Assembly (NCBI GenBank): GCA_025666215.1
Contig: CP102593.1
Location: forward strand, 1,377,001-1,441,000
Length of the DNA: 64,000 nucleotides
From: Xanthomonas campestris pv. phormiicola
Lineage (GTDB): Bacteria; Pseudomonadota; Gammaproteobacteria; Xanthomonadales; Xanthomonadaceae
Reading direction: 5' to 3'
Shown here: in pieces, positions 43,949 through 56,262 of the stretch
Layout: every line of letters begins with the position of its first letter
How positions within the stretch are numbered: position 1 is the stretch's first letter
Made by a program: the position numbers and the translations under genes
The notes under the pieces: model-generated
Databases searched by the model: none
Told to the model about the DNA's origin: nothing
Seen by the model: the letters and a program-made list of their open reading frames with translations, nothing else

Positions 43949-44046
43949 GGGCACCTCTAAAAACCTCGATTCCAAAATTTCCGCGCTATGCGCATCAATG
44001 ACTTGCGAGCGTTTTAGCCGAGTTTTTGGGGTTGTTAGAGGTGCCC
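43949..44046. mobile_element. 98-bp MITE-like element inserted in a REP
   Basis: GGGCACCTCTAA (43949-43960) and TTAGAGGTGCCC (44035-44046) are perfect 12-bp terminal inverted repeats. TGAA occurs directly on both sides (43945-43948 and 44047-44050), a 4-bp target duplication. Removing the element and one TGAA restores a REP reading CGACTGAAGTCGCTCCCAC. No coding capacity. Confidence 0.85.
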
Positions 44047-44130
44047 TGAAGTCGCTCCCACAAGGGTTCGCGGGCGTCTCGCTGGGTGCACTGTGGGAGG
44101 GGCTTCAGCCCCGACGCTCGCAAGGCCTGC
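44047..44130. repeat. REP-type repeats downstream of coaE
   Basis: The right half of the interrupted REP (GAAGTCGCTCCCACAAGG) is followed by a second one, TGTGGGAGGGGCTTCAGCCC near 44091. They fill the gap after the coaE stop on the minus strand. Confidence 0.65.
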
Positions 44131-44143
44131 CGATCGCAACGGT

Positions 44144-44764
44144 CTAAGCGATCTTCGCCGCCGCCAACGCGCGATAGCGCCGATCCAATGCATCCGCCGC
44201 ATCCTGTAGTCGCGCGGCATCGCCATCGTTCACCACCACATCGTCGGCGATCGCCAGCCGCGCCGCGCGCGTGGCCTGCGCCGCCATCATCCGTTGCGCC
44301 AGCTCGGCGGTAATGCCGTCGCGCTGCATCAGGCGCGCATGCTGCAGCGCTTCGGGCGCATCGACCACCAGGATCCGGTCCAGCCAGGGATACGCCGTAC
44401 GCGCACCGACCTCGGTCAGCAGCGGGATCGCCGCCACGGCATAGGGGCTGGCGGCCTCGCGACACGCCTGCTGCATCAGCGTGCGAATCGCCGGATGGGT
44501 GATCGCCTCCAGCTCGCGGCGCGCCACCGGATCTTCGAAGATGCGCTGGCGCAACGCGGCGCGATCGAGGCTGCCATCGTCGCGCAGGATCTGCGTACCG
44601 AAACGGATCACGATCTGCGCAAGCGCCGGATGCCCCGGTGCGACCACCGCGCGTGCGGCCACGTCGGCATCGGCCACGACGATGCCCTTGGCTTCGAAGC
44701 GGCGGCTCAACTCGCTCTTGCCGGAGGCGACGCCGCCGGTGAGGCCGACGATGAAATCGCTCAC
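44144..44764 (-). CDS. coaE: Dephospho-CoA kinase
   Basis: A 206-residue P-loop kinase that adds the 3' phosphate to dephospho-CoA, the last step of coenzyme A synthesis. The P-loop is GLTGGVASGKSEL at residues 7-19; the CoA-binding segment DADVAARAVV and the lid region ARLMQRDGITAELAQRM are in place. Length is normal. It follows pilD by 13 nt on the same strand, the usual arrangement in Xanthomonas and Pseudomonas (pilB/C/D-coaE). Confidence 0.95.
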   Translation of the reverse strand: MSDFIVGLTGGVASGKSELSRRFEAKGIVVADADVAARAVVAPGHPALAQIVIRFGTQILRDDGSLDRAALRQRIFEDPVARRELEAITHPAIRTLMQQACREAASPYAVAAIPLLTEVGARTAYPWLDRILVVDAPEALQHARLMQRDGITAELAQRMMAAQATRAARLAIADDVVVNDGDAARLQDAADALDRRYRALAAAKIA

Positions 44765-44777
44765 CGCGTCGCTCCGC

Positions 44778-45641
44778 TCAGCGCAGCCCGGACCAGCGCA
44801 TGTAGGTCTCGATGATTTCCGTGCCCCAGAAGAACACGATCCAGCCGGCGATGGCCAGATACGGGCCGAACGGAATCGGCGTGGCCCGGTCGCGGCCCTT
44901 GGCGGCCAGCCAGATCGAGCCGAGCACCGCGCCGACCAGCGAGGAGATCAGGATCGTCGGCAGGATGCCCTTCAACCCGCACCAGGCGCCGATCGCCGCC
45001 AGCAGCTTGAAGTCGCCATGGCCCATGCCTTCCTTGCCGGTGATCTGCTTGAACAGCCACCACACCGACCACAGCGACACATAGCCGACCGCCGCGCCGA
45101 GCAGCGCCGGCTTGGCCGGCATGTACAGATTGTCCATGCTGCCGACCAGGCCCAGCCACATCAGCGGTAGGGTCAGCTGGTCCGGCAGCAAGCGGGTGCG
45201 CAGATCGATCCCCGACATCGCGACCAGGAAGCAACTGAACACGATCGCGCCGAACCCCTGCCAACCGAAGCCGAAGCGCCAGACGCTGGCGACCACCAGC
45301 AGGCTGGTCAGCATCTCCACCAGCGGGTACTGGATCGAGATCGGCGCATGGCAATGCCGGCACTTGCCGCGCAGGGCCAGCCAGCTGAACAGCGGGATGT
45401 TCTCGTACCAGGACAGCTTGTGCTTGCAGTGCGGGCAGTGCGACGGCTCGACCACGATCCCGGGCGGCGGCGGATCGTAGAGGTCCGGCAACTCCAGGAT
45501 CTCGCGCGAATCGCGCTTCCACTGCCACTCCATGCGCTTGGGCAGGCGCAGGATCACCACGTTGAGGAAACTGCCTACCAGCAAGCCCAGCCCGGCCGCG
45601 GCGGGGTAGCCGAGGCCGGGGTGTTGATCGAGAAATGCCAT
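44778..45641 (-). CDS. pilD: Prepilin peptidase and N-methyltransferase
   Basis: A 287-residue polytopic inner-membrane enzyme that cleaves prepilin leaders and methylates the new N-terminus. It has the bacterial zinc site of two CxxC pairs (Cys69, Cys72, Cys94, Cys97) and the aspartic-protease motif GMGHGDFKLL with the second Asp earlier in VAMSGIDLRTR. Several hydrophobic segments follow. It also processes type II secretion pseudopilins. The gap to pilC is 6 nt, so the two are co-transcribed. Confidence 0.95.
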   Translation of the reverse strand: MAFLDQHPGLGYPAAAGLGLLVGSFLNVVILRLPKRMEWQWKRDSREILELPDLYDPPPPGIVVEPSHCPHCKHKLSWYENIPLFSWLALRGKCRHCHAPISIQYPLVEMLTSLLVVASVWRFGFGWQGFGAIVFSCFLVAMSGIDLRTRLLPDQLTLPLMWLGLVGSMDNLYMPAKPALLGAAVGYVSLWSVWWLFKQITGKEGMGHGDFKLLAAIGAWCGLKGILPTILISSLVGAVLGSIWLAAKGRDRATPIPFGPYLAIAGWIVFFWGTEIIETYMRWSGLR

Positions 45642-45647
45642 TAATGC

Positions 45648-46907
45648 TTATCCAACGACGGAGGCCAGCTTGAAGATGGGCAGGTACATGCCGATCACCA
45701 TGCCGCCGACGATGGTACCAATGAATACCATGATCAACGGTTCGAGCAGGCTGCTCAAGGCATCGACGGCATTGTTCACTTCCTGCTCGAAGTACTCGGC
45801 CACCTTGAACAGCATCGCATCCAGCGCACCGGCCTCTTCGCCGATAGCGGTCATCTGGATGACCATGTGCGGAAACAGGTTGGTCTGCTTCATCGCTACG
45901 TTGACGGGGTAGCCCACCGCCACGTCGTCGCGCATGCGCAGCACGGCCTTCTCGTAGACGCTGTTGCCGGTGGCGCCGGCGACGATGTCCAGCGCCTCCA
46001 CCAGCGGCACGCCGGCGCGGAAGGTCACCGCAAGGGTGCGTGAGAAGCGCGCCACCGAGCTGTTGTGCATGATCTGGCCGATGACCGGCACCTTGAGGAT
46101 CAAGCGGTCCATGCCGTGCTGCATCGAGGGCGAACGTTTGTAGGCAAAGATGAAGCCGCCAATCGTGCCAATCAGGAGGATCAGCAGGATCCACCAATAG
46201 GACACCATGAAGCGTGAGGCGGCTACGATCATCTGCGTAAACGCGGGCAACTCCGCGCCAAAGCCCTTGAATACGTCCTCGAACTGAGGCACGACCCATA
46301 CCAGCAGGATCGAGCTGACCAGCAAGGCGACCGCCATGACCATGGCCGGATAGAACAAGGCCTTCTTGATCTTGCCCTTCAGTGCTTCGATGTTTTCCTT
46401 GTAGGTGGCGACCGTCTCCAGCACAGTTTCGAGCACGCCTGCGCCTTCGCCGGCCTTGACCAGGTTGCGATACAGCTCGTCGAACTGGATCGGGTGCCTG
46501 CTGACCGCCTCGTAGAGCGACGAGCCGCCTTCGATGTCGGTGCGGATCTGATCGACCATCTTCTTCATGCGCGGGTTCTTGTGCCCGCTGGCGATGATCT
46601 CCAGAGATCCCACGATGGGGACGCCCGACTTCATCATGGTCGCCATCTGGCGGCTGAAAAAAGCGATGTCCTTGGTGCCGATCTTGCTGCCGGCGGCGCC
46701 GAACAGGGGCTTGGGCTTGGGCTTGACCACCGACGGCGTGATGCCCTGGCGGCGCAGTTCGGCACGCAACAGGTTGGCGTTCTTGGCGGACTGTTCGCCC
46801 TTCATCTTGATGCCGCGCTTGTCCGTCCCCTCCCAGACGAACGGCACCTGCTGGCTGGTATTACGTGCGACGGGCTCTTTAGATACTGCGCTACGAGTTG
46901 CGGACAT
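45648..46907 (-). CDS. pilC: Type IV pilus inner-membrane platform protein
   Basis: A 419-residue protein from the ATG 46905-46907 (GGGGAG upstream). It has the two GspF/PilC repeats: KDIAFFSRQMATMMKSGVPI near residue 75 and RFSRTLAVTFRAGVPLVEAL near 275. The membrane helices are VMAVALLVSSILLVWVV and WWILLILLIGTIGGF, plus one at the C-terminus. PilC anchors the motor and is turned by PilB to add pilin subunits. It starts the pilC-pilD-coaE unit and is divergent from the pilin genes. Confidence 0.95.
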   Translation of the reverse strand: MSATRSAVSKEPVARNTSQQVPFVWEGTDKRGIKMKGEQSAKNANLLRAELRRQGITPSVVKPKPKPLFGAAGSKIGTKDIAFFSRQMATMMKSGVPIVGSLEIIASGHKNPRMKKMVDQIRTDIEGGSSLYEAVSRHPIQFDELYRNLVKAGEGAGVLETVLETVATYKENIEALKGKIKKALFYPAMVMAVALLVSSILLVWVVPQFEDVFKGFGAELPAFTQMIVAASRFMVSYWWILLILLIGTIGGFIFAYKRSPSMQHGMDRLILKVPVIGQIMHNSSVARFSRTLAVTFRAGVPLVEALDIVAGATGNSVYEKAVLRMRDDVAVGYPVNVAMKQTNLFPHMVIQMTAIGEEAGALDAMLFKVAEYFEQEVNNAVDALSSLLEPLIMVFIGTIVGGMVIGMYLPIFKLASVVG

Positions 46908-47171
46908 CAGCTGTGCTCCCCGTCCGGCCATCCCCAGGCGGACATGCCTTGCATGGTATCGGTTTCCATGGCGTCTGGCATCCGCGGTCAATCGCTGGGA
47001 TGGGCGCCTGGGCGTGAAAGCCAAATTTCCGTCGTAGTGACGTTGGGCGTCACTTTGTGACATCTTCTGACAGAGGGGATATCCCGTCGCAAATCGCTTC
47101 TTTCCCCCTGTCTGGCCCGATGCAATGAGGCATCATGCGTCTCGGGGGAGCAAATGGTGCGTGTAAGGACG

Positions 47172-47189
47172 TTGGCACGCAGCCTGCTT
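47172..47189 (+). promoter_or_regulatory. Sigma-54 promoter of the first pilin gene
   Basis: TTGGCACGCAGCCTGCTT has the GG (47174-47175) and GC (47186-47187) doublets 12 bp apart and is nearly the RpoN consensus TGGCAC-N5-TTGC. It lies about 104 bp upstream of the pilin ATG, in the usual place for a PilR-activated pilA promoter. Confidence 0.85.
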
Positions 47190-47292
47190 GTATCACCCGC
47201 ACGTGGCGCTCTGCCGCGCGGCGCTCGAGGGGTAACAAGCTCCACGGGCCGAGTGTCTGCCAACTCAACACCATACTCTAGGGGATTCACAA

Positions 47293-47700
47293 ATGAAGAA
47301 GCAGCAGGGCTTTACCCTGATCGAACTGATGATCGTGATCGCGATCATCGCGATCCTGGCCGCCATTGCGTTGCCGATGTACCAGGACTATGTCGCCAAG
47401 TCGCAGGTCACTGCCGGTCTCGCCGAAATCACCCCCGGCAAGACTCAGGCGGAAGTGCTGTTGAATGAAGGTACCGATTTCTCGACTGCAGCCGCAATAG
47501 GCCTGGCCGTGTCTTCTCGATGCACTGCACTTGACGTTTCTGGCACCGCTAGTACGGGCGCGGCATCGATCAAGTGCACCTTGGCGGGTAATTCTAAGAT
47601 TTTAAGTAAGTCCATTACGCTGACCCGTACTGCAGACACTGGTGTCTGGACTTGTGCTACCACGGCGGACACCAAGTACAAGCCGGGCGGCTGCAGCTGA
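47293..47700 (+). CDS. pilA: Type IV major pilin, copy 1
   Basis: A 135-residue prepilin with a 6-residue leader (MKKQQG), then the processed start [20 protein letters not shown], with the essential Glu5 and the hydrophobic assembly helix. The C-terminal half has two cysteine-containing segments (SSRCTAL and SIKCTLAG), and a later pair VWTCATT and PGGCS makes the D-loop. It is short for a major pilin, as usual in Xanthomonas. It has its own sigma-54 promoter and a terminator at 47781-47820, so it is a single-gene unit. Confidence 0.95.
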   Translation: MKKQQGFTLIELMIVIAIIAILAAIALPMYQDYVAKSQVTAGLAEITPGKTQAEVLLNEGTDFSTAAAIGLAVSSRCTALDVSGTASTGAASIKCTLAGNSKILSKSITLTRTADTGVWTCATTADTKYKPGGCS

Positions 47701-47780
47701 TCGTATGCTGATCGGATAAAAGGTCCTGTCTAAGATGGTAATGCTGTCCAGTTGATTATTGGGCCTGTACAGGGTCTTCC

Positions 47781-47820
47781 AAAAAAATCCGATGCCAGAT
47801 CTCTGGCGTCGGATTTTTTA
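47781..47820 (+). terminator. Terminator after pilin copy 1
   Basis: ATCCGATGCCAGA and TCTGGCGTCGGAT form a 13-bp stem (one G-T pair) between A7 and T6 runs; it would work in both directions. Confidence 0.9.
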
Positions 47821-47863
47821 TGCCTATCCGTCGCAAATGTTTGACATGAGCGACTTGTTGAGT

Positions 47864-47880
47864 TTGGCATGTTTGGTGCT
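47864..47880 (+). promoter_or_regulatory. Candidate sigma-54 promoter of the second pilin gene
   Basis: TTGGCATGTTTGGTGCT has GG (47866-47867) and GC (47878-47879) 12 bp apart. It differs from consensus at the CAC step and the last T. It lies 46 bp upstream of the second pilin start. Confidence 0.6.
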
Positions 47881-47925
47881 GTATGAGATCAATGGGGCGG
47901 AACGGCAGAAGATAACGGGGTGGGT

Positions 47926-48348
47926 ATGTGCTGCAGTCGTAACAGAGTTGGGGGATTCACTCTGATCGAACTGATGATCGTGGTGGCGATCATCGCGATC
48001 CTGGCCGCTATTGCGTTGCCGATGTACCAGGACTATGTGGCGAAGACGCAGGTAGCTGCCGCGCTTGCAGAAATTCGGCCGGGCAAAACGACGGTTGAAT
48101 ATGTGGCCCAAGAAGATAAGGAGCCGTCACTTGTTGACGTCGATTACGTGGGGTTGAAAGTAAGTACGCGATGCCCCGAGCTTGCAGCCACACTTACAGG
48201 TGCAGGTGTCGGAACCATCACGTGTACGGTGAGAGGTAATTCGAAAGTGGATGGCAAGGACCTGGTGCTGCGACGTGACACCGACGGCGTATGGAGTTGC
48301 GACGGCAGCGCATTCGATGAGCGTTACCGGCCAGCCGGCTGTGGTTGA
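47926..48348 (+). CDS. Type IV pilin, copy 2
   Basis: A 140-residue prepilin paralogue. The leader [10 protein letters not shown] is followed by [23 protein letters not shown] over this helix is nearly identical to copy 1, but the C-terminal globular part has diverged and keeps the cysteine pairs ([25 protein letters not shown]). I prefer the ATG at 47926, with GGGGTGG upstream, over a GTG at 47920. The two leader cysteines are unusual. It may be the alternative or minor pilin (pilA2/fimA of Xanthomonas). The repeat array starts right after its stop. Confidence 0.9.
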   Translation: MCCSRNRVGGFTLIELMIVVAIIAILAAIALPMYQDYVAKTQVAAALAEIRPGKTTVEYVAQEDKEPSLVDVDYVGLKVSTRCPELAATLTGAGVGTITCTVRGNSKVDGKDLVLRRDTDGVWSCDGSAFDERYRPAGCG

Positions 48349-48350
48349 AT

Positions 48351-48880
48351 CGAATAACGGCGAATAACGGGGCGAATAACGGGGCCAGAGGAAATATCCG
48401 TTTTGGGCGAATAACGGGGCCAGAGGAAATATCCGTTTCAACTTTTCGTTCGTGTAGCGGCCGCAAGCCCTCCTCCCGGGCAATAACGGGCCAGAGTCTG
48501 AGGTTTCCCCCGGCGAATAACGGGGCCAGAGGAAATATCCGTTTTGGAATAACGGGGCCAGAGGAAGTATCCGTTTGAACTACCTGTTCAATCAGCCACC
48601 CGAATATCGGGGCCAGAGGAAATATCGAATATCGGGGCCAGCGAATATCGGGGCCGAATATCGGGGCCAGAGGAAATATCGGTTTGAACTTTCGCCGAAT
48701 ATTGGGGCCGGATAACGGGGCCAGAGGAAATATCCGTTTCAACTTTTCGTTCGTGTAGCGGCCGCAAGCCCTCCTCTCGGGCAATAACGGGCCAGAGTCT
48801 GAGGTTTCCCCGGGAATAACGGGGCCCGGGAATAACGGGGCCAGAGGAAGTATCCGTTTGAACTACCTGTTCAATCAGCC
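48351..48880. repeat. Irregular array of RAYT-linked hairpin repeats
   Basis: The unit is a 26-bp hairpin AACGG-GGCCAGAGGAARTAT-CCGTT(T). Full copies lie at about 48378, 48413, 48519, 48551, 48714 and 48834; degraded ATCGGGGCCAG versions fill 48600-48690. An ~80-bp segment (48431-48513) is repeated at 48732-48813, and ~40 bp (48562-48600), which includes the 3' end of the transposase gene, is repeated at 48850-48888. Spacing is irregular and there are no spacers. Confidence 0.85.
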
Positions 48881-49566
48881 ACCGATTTCCTCGGCCGCCC
48901 TGGTGGCTGGACGTGCACCGGACGATTCAGCGTTCGCGCCGCCATGGCTTGAAAGCGCGGATGGCCGAGCGCGCGTTCCTGCTGAAGATGCAGGCGAATG
49001 GCGTGCAATTCGTCGTCGGCGACGCCTTGATACAGCCATTGACGATAGCTGGCGGCTCGGTCTGCCGGGTCGGTGCCGAGCGCAAGATAGGCCGGATGCG
49101 GTGAAACGGCTGGGTCGGCCGCGATTCCCAGGCTGGAACGCGCGCTGGACCAGTGGTAATCCTCTGCCGCGGTGGTCATGGCCGCCCGGACGGGATTGAG
49201 TTCGATGTAGCGATGGACCATCAGCAGGTAGCGCTCCGAATCGACGAGGCAGGACTTGAAGCGTCCTTCCCATAAGGTGCCGGTACGCCCGTGTTTGCGA
49301 TTGAATACCGGCACGTAGCGCTGTCCCAATACCCGCATTGCGGCCGATAGCCGCCCAGGTGCCGGTGGCGTGAGCAGAAGATGCACATGGTTGGTCATCA
49401 GGGCATAGGCATGCAGGGCGATGTCGTGTGCCTTCAACGCATCGTTGAGGAGGGCGCGATAGCGCGAGTGGTCATCCTCGTCCAGGAACACCGCGCCGCG
49501 ATTCACGCCGCGCTGGGTGATGTGCAGGGGAAAGCCAGGTAGTTCGAGTCGGGGGCGGCGCGGCAT
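48871..49566 (-). CDS. REP-associated tyrosine transposase (RAYT)
   Basis: A 231-residue Y1 transposase of the IS200/IS605-like RAYT group. MPRRPRLELPGFPLHITQRG is the usual N-terminus. The HUH motif is NHVHLLL near residue 60, and the catalytic Tyr lies in HRYIELNPVRA near residue 118. RAYTs are single-copy, domesticated enzymes that nick and spread REP hairpins rather than moving themselves. Here the same hairpin repeats flank the gene on both sides (48351-48880 and 49668-49694), the classical arrangement. The gene sits between the pilin and pilB genes, and its 3' end is overlapped by one of the repeats. Confidence 0.9.
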   Translation of the reverse strand: MPRRPRLELPGFPLHITQRGVNRGAVFLDEDDHSRYRALLNDALKAHDIALHAYALMTNHVHLLLTPPAPGRLSAAMRVLGQRYVPVFNRKHGRTGTLWEGRFKSCLVDSERYLLMVHRYIELNPVRAAMTTAAEDYHWSSARSSLGIAADPAVSPHPAYLALGTDPADRAASYRQWLYQGVADDELHAIRLHLQQERALGHPRFQAMAARTLNRPVHVQPPGRPRKSVAD

Positions 49567-49667
49567 GGCAAGAGCGACAGATGTCGATGTCCCATCCTGT
49601 GCCGATGTCCTGCCTATGTTGGATAGGAGTTTGCCGCACGACTGGGTCGAGAGATGCCGTCGATTTC

Positions 49668-49694
49668 AAACGGATATTTCCTCTGGCCCCGTTT
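49668..49694. repeat. Single hairpin repeat on the 5' side of the RAYT gene
   Basis: AAACGG ... CCGTTT in inverted orientation to the array, with the same ATATTTCCTCTGGCC interior. It lies 77-103 bp upstream of pilB, within its probable promoter. Confidence 0.85.
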
Positions 49695-49770
49695 GGGAGT
49701 CGGGCGTTTGTACAAGGCCGTGCGCGGCCAACCGATGCGTTATTCTTGCCCGGGTAGCCTAGGGGGCCAT

Positions 49771-51507
<1,737 letters not shown>

Positions 51508-51515
51508 TGGGGCCG

Positions 51516-51668
51516 GGATTCGGCATTCGGGATTGGGGATTCGTAAGAGCGGAGCAGCGGCTTTTCATTCCGGCTTGATCCGGCTTTTTTCCACTTAGGC
51601 CGAATGAGGGGGAAGGATGGGAAGCCATTGCTTTTACGACTCCCCAATCCCGCCTCCCCAATCCCCGC
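51516..51668. repeat. Large imperfect inverted repeat between pilB and pilR
   Basis: GGATTGGGGATTCGTAA at 51532 and the inverted TTACGACTCCCCAATCC near 51633 face each other across about 85 bp. The GGGATTCGG-type word runs are common non-coding elements in Xanthomonas. It separates the convergent ends of pilB and pilR and could act as a two-way terminator; TTTTTT occurs inside at 51584. Confidence 0.65.
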
Positions 51669-51672
51669 TCTT

Positions 51673-53061
<1,389 letters not shown>

Positions 53062-53136
53062 GTGCGGAAAAGATAGCCCAGGTGCAGGGGGAGGCGCCAA
53101 TTTATCGACGCGGGCAGGAGCTTGGCGGAGCGATTC

Positions 53137-54750
53137 TCAACCAGACAGCATGGTGTGCGGGCCGGGCAGCCACACCCGGAAGCAGGCGCCGCCGGCCGGC
53201 ACCGGCACGTATTCCAGGCGCGCCTGGTTGGCCCGGCACAGTTCGCGGGCGATATACAGGCCCAGCCCGGTGCCGTGCTCGGAGGTGGTGAAGAACGGGC
53301 GGAACAGCTGCGCGGCCACCGCTTCGGGAATGCCGGGACCGCGGTCCATCACGTCGACGATGGCGTTGCGTTCCTGGATCGCCACGCGCAGCCGCACCCG
53401 CGCCGGCTCCTCCATCACCCGGCCGTACTTGAGCGCGTTGTGCACCAGCGCGCTGAGGATCTGGTGCAGGTGCTTGGGATCGACCAGCGCGTGCACCGGC
53501 TGCGGGGCGAGGATGGCTTCCAGGCTGTCGGTCTCGATCGACAGGGTCTGCCGGTATTCCAGCACGAAGCGGCGCACGAACACGCCCAGGTCCAGGTTCT
53601 CCGGATTGGAGCGCTCGCGCCTGGCCAGGCCCAGCACGCTCTCGACGATGCCGTTGGTGCGCTGGCACTGCATGTGGATGATCTGCAGCAGGCGGCGGTC
53701 GGCGTCGCCGATCGCCGGCGATTCCTCGAGCAGCTGCGAGGCGTAGCTGATCGCGGCCAGGGGGTTGCGGATCTCGTGCGCCAGGCTGGCCGAGAAGCGG
53801 CCCAGCGCCGACAGGGTCAGCGATTCGGCGCGCCGCGACACCACCGTCGCATCGTCCAGGAACACCAGGGTCAGGTCGCCTTCCATCAGCAGCCGGGCGA
53901 AGCGCGGCTGTACCTCGGGCTGGTCCGGCGACAGCTGCAGCGGCGTCTCTTCCTGGTTCCAGCCGTTGCGCCAGCGTTGCAGCCGCTTGCCCAGCTCCGG
54001 CGCGGCGCTGAGCAGGTCCAGGCGGCCGCTGGCGCTGTTGCCGTCGGCGTCGCCGAGCAGGGCCGAGGCCGCCTCGTTGGCCAGGGTGACGCGGTTCTGC
54101 GCGTCCACCACCAGTACCCCGGTGCGCATGCGGCGAATGATCAACTCGTTGATTTCGTAAAGATTCGCCACTTCGGCGCCGCGCCGGTCGGCCAGCGTCT
54201 GGCTGCTGCGCGCGCGCTGCCCGATCTGGTAGCAGATGTAGGCCACCGCCAAATAGCTGCTGGCGAACATGGCCAGTTCGGCCAGGCTGCGGGTGCTTTC
54301 GCCGCCGTCCAGCGAGGTCCACAGGTATTCCAGCAGGGTCGCCGCGGCGGCGGTCAGGGCGATGCCGAAGCCGTAGCGCAACGGCAGCAGCATCGCCGCG
54401 GCGGCGACATTGAACAGCAGCATCATCGCGATGCCGGCGCTGGCCGCCGGCAGCGCATGCGCGGCCAGGGTGGCCGCGGCGATGTCCGCGGTGGTGCTGC
54501 AGAACACGATCGGGATCAGGTGGCGTTCGTTGCGGCCCCATAGCAGGAGCAGCAGCGCCACCAGCAGGTAGGCGCTCGCCAGCCCGGCCGCCAGTTGCGC
54601 GAAGCGCGGCTCGCCGACCAGCACGCTCAACGGGCTGAACACCAGCGCCGCGATCAGCCCGGCCACCAGCACCCGGTACAGCGCGAAGAAATACAGTTCG
54701 CGGCGCGGGATGGACTCGATGCGGTCGATGAGCGAGGCGCTTGTGGGCAA
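53137..54750 (-). CDS. pilS: Sensor histidine kinase of pilin genes
   Basis: A 537-residue kinase from a TTG at 54748-54750; the GGAG 6 nt upstream and the family length decide this start, since no ATG lies nearby. Six hydrophobic helices make up residues 20-190, the PilS type of membrane sensor (for example YLLVALLLLLWG and YGFGIALTAAAATLLEYLW). A PAS domain follows (RMRTGVLVVDAQNRVTLANE), then HisKA with His in ASLAHEIRNPLAAI and the ATPase with ALVHNALKYGR and GTGLGLYIARELC. It phosphorylates PilR and senses pilin levels in the membrane. Confidence 0.93.
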   Translation of the reverse strand: MPTSASLIDRIESIPRRELYFFALYRVLVAGLIAALVFSPLSVLVGEPRFAQLAAGLASAYLLVALLLLLWGRNERHLIPIVFCSTTADIAAATLAAHALPAASAGIAMMLLFNVAAAAMLLPLRYGFGIALTAAAATLLEYLWTSLDGGESTRSLAELAMFASSYLAVAYICYQIGQRARSSQTLADRRGAEVANLYEINELIIRRMRTGVLVVDAQNRVTLANEAASALLGDADGNSASGRLDLLSAAPELGKRLQRWRNGWNQEETPLQLSPDQPEVQPRFARLLMEGDLTLVFLDDATVVSRRAESLTLSALGRFSASLAHEIRNPLAAISYASQLLEESPAIGDADRRLLQIIHMQCQRTNGIVESVLGLARRERSNPENLDLGVFVRRFVLEYRQTLSIETDSLEAILAPQPVHALVDPKHLHQILSALVHNALKYGRVMEEPARVRLRVAIQERNAIVDVMDRGPGIPEAVAAQLFRPFFTTSEHGTGLGLYIARELCRANQARLEYVPVPAGGACFRVWLPGPHTMLSG

Positions 54751-55075
54751 GCCGGACTCCAGCCAGGCGACGGACGGCGCGAGTATAGGCGTCGCGCCGC
54801 GGAATGCGATGGCAGGCGTGGGATCGGGCCGGCGCCGGTGGCGGCCGCGGCATGGCAGGGGAGGGGCGGGGCGCGGTACTGCCCGAGCCGCGTCGCGGCG
54901 TTGCCGTGACGGGTCTGCGGGGCGGCCTGCGTCGGCGCCCGAACCGGCGCCCGAACCGGCGCTTTTGCGCCGCCGCCCAGGGTCGGCGACAATATGCAGC
55001 CCGTCCGTACCATTCCGCCGCCATCTCACGGCCCGGATCGCTGCGGGACGGTCGTTCCTCTTCCCACGGTGACGC
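54751..55075. other. Divergent intergenic region pilS/sucC
   Basis: 325 bp with no gene. A short tandem repeat of CCGGCGCCCGAA occurs around 54940-54962. The promoters for both divergent genes should lie here; I could not pick a clear -35/-10. Confidence 0.4.
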
Positions 55076-56239
<1,164 letters not shown>

Positions 56240-56262
56240 ACCCACGAGACTAGGAAGAATTC

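Noticed and set aside
48351..48880. CRISPR-like look of the repeat array
   Set aside because: The repeats are irregularly spaced, many copies are directly joined, there are no unique spacers of uniform size, and no cas genes are nearby. The RAYT gene explains it better.
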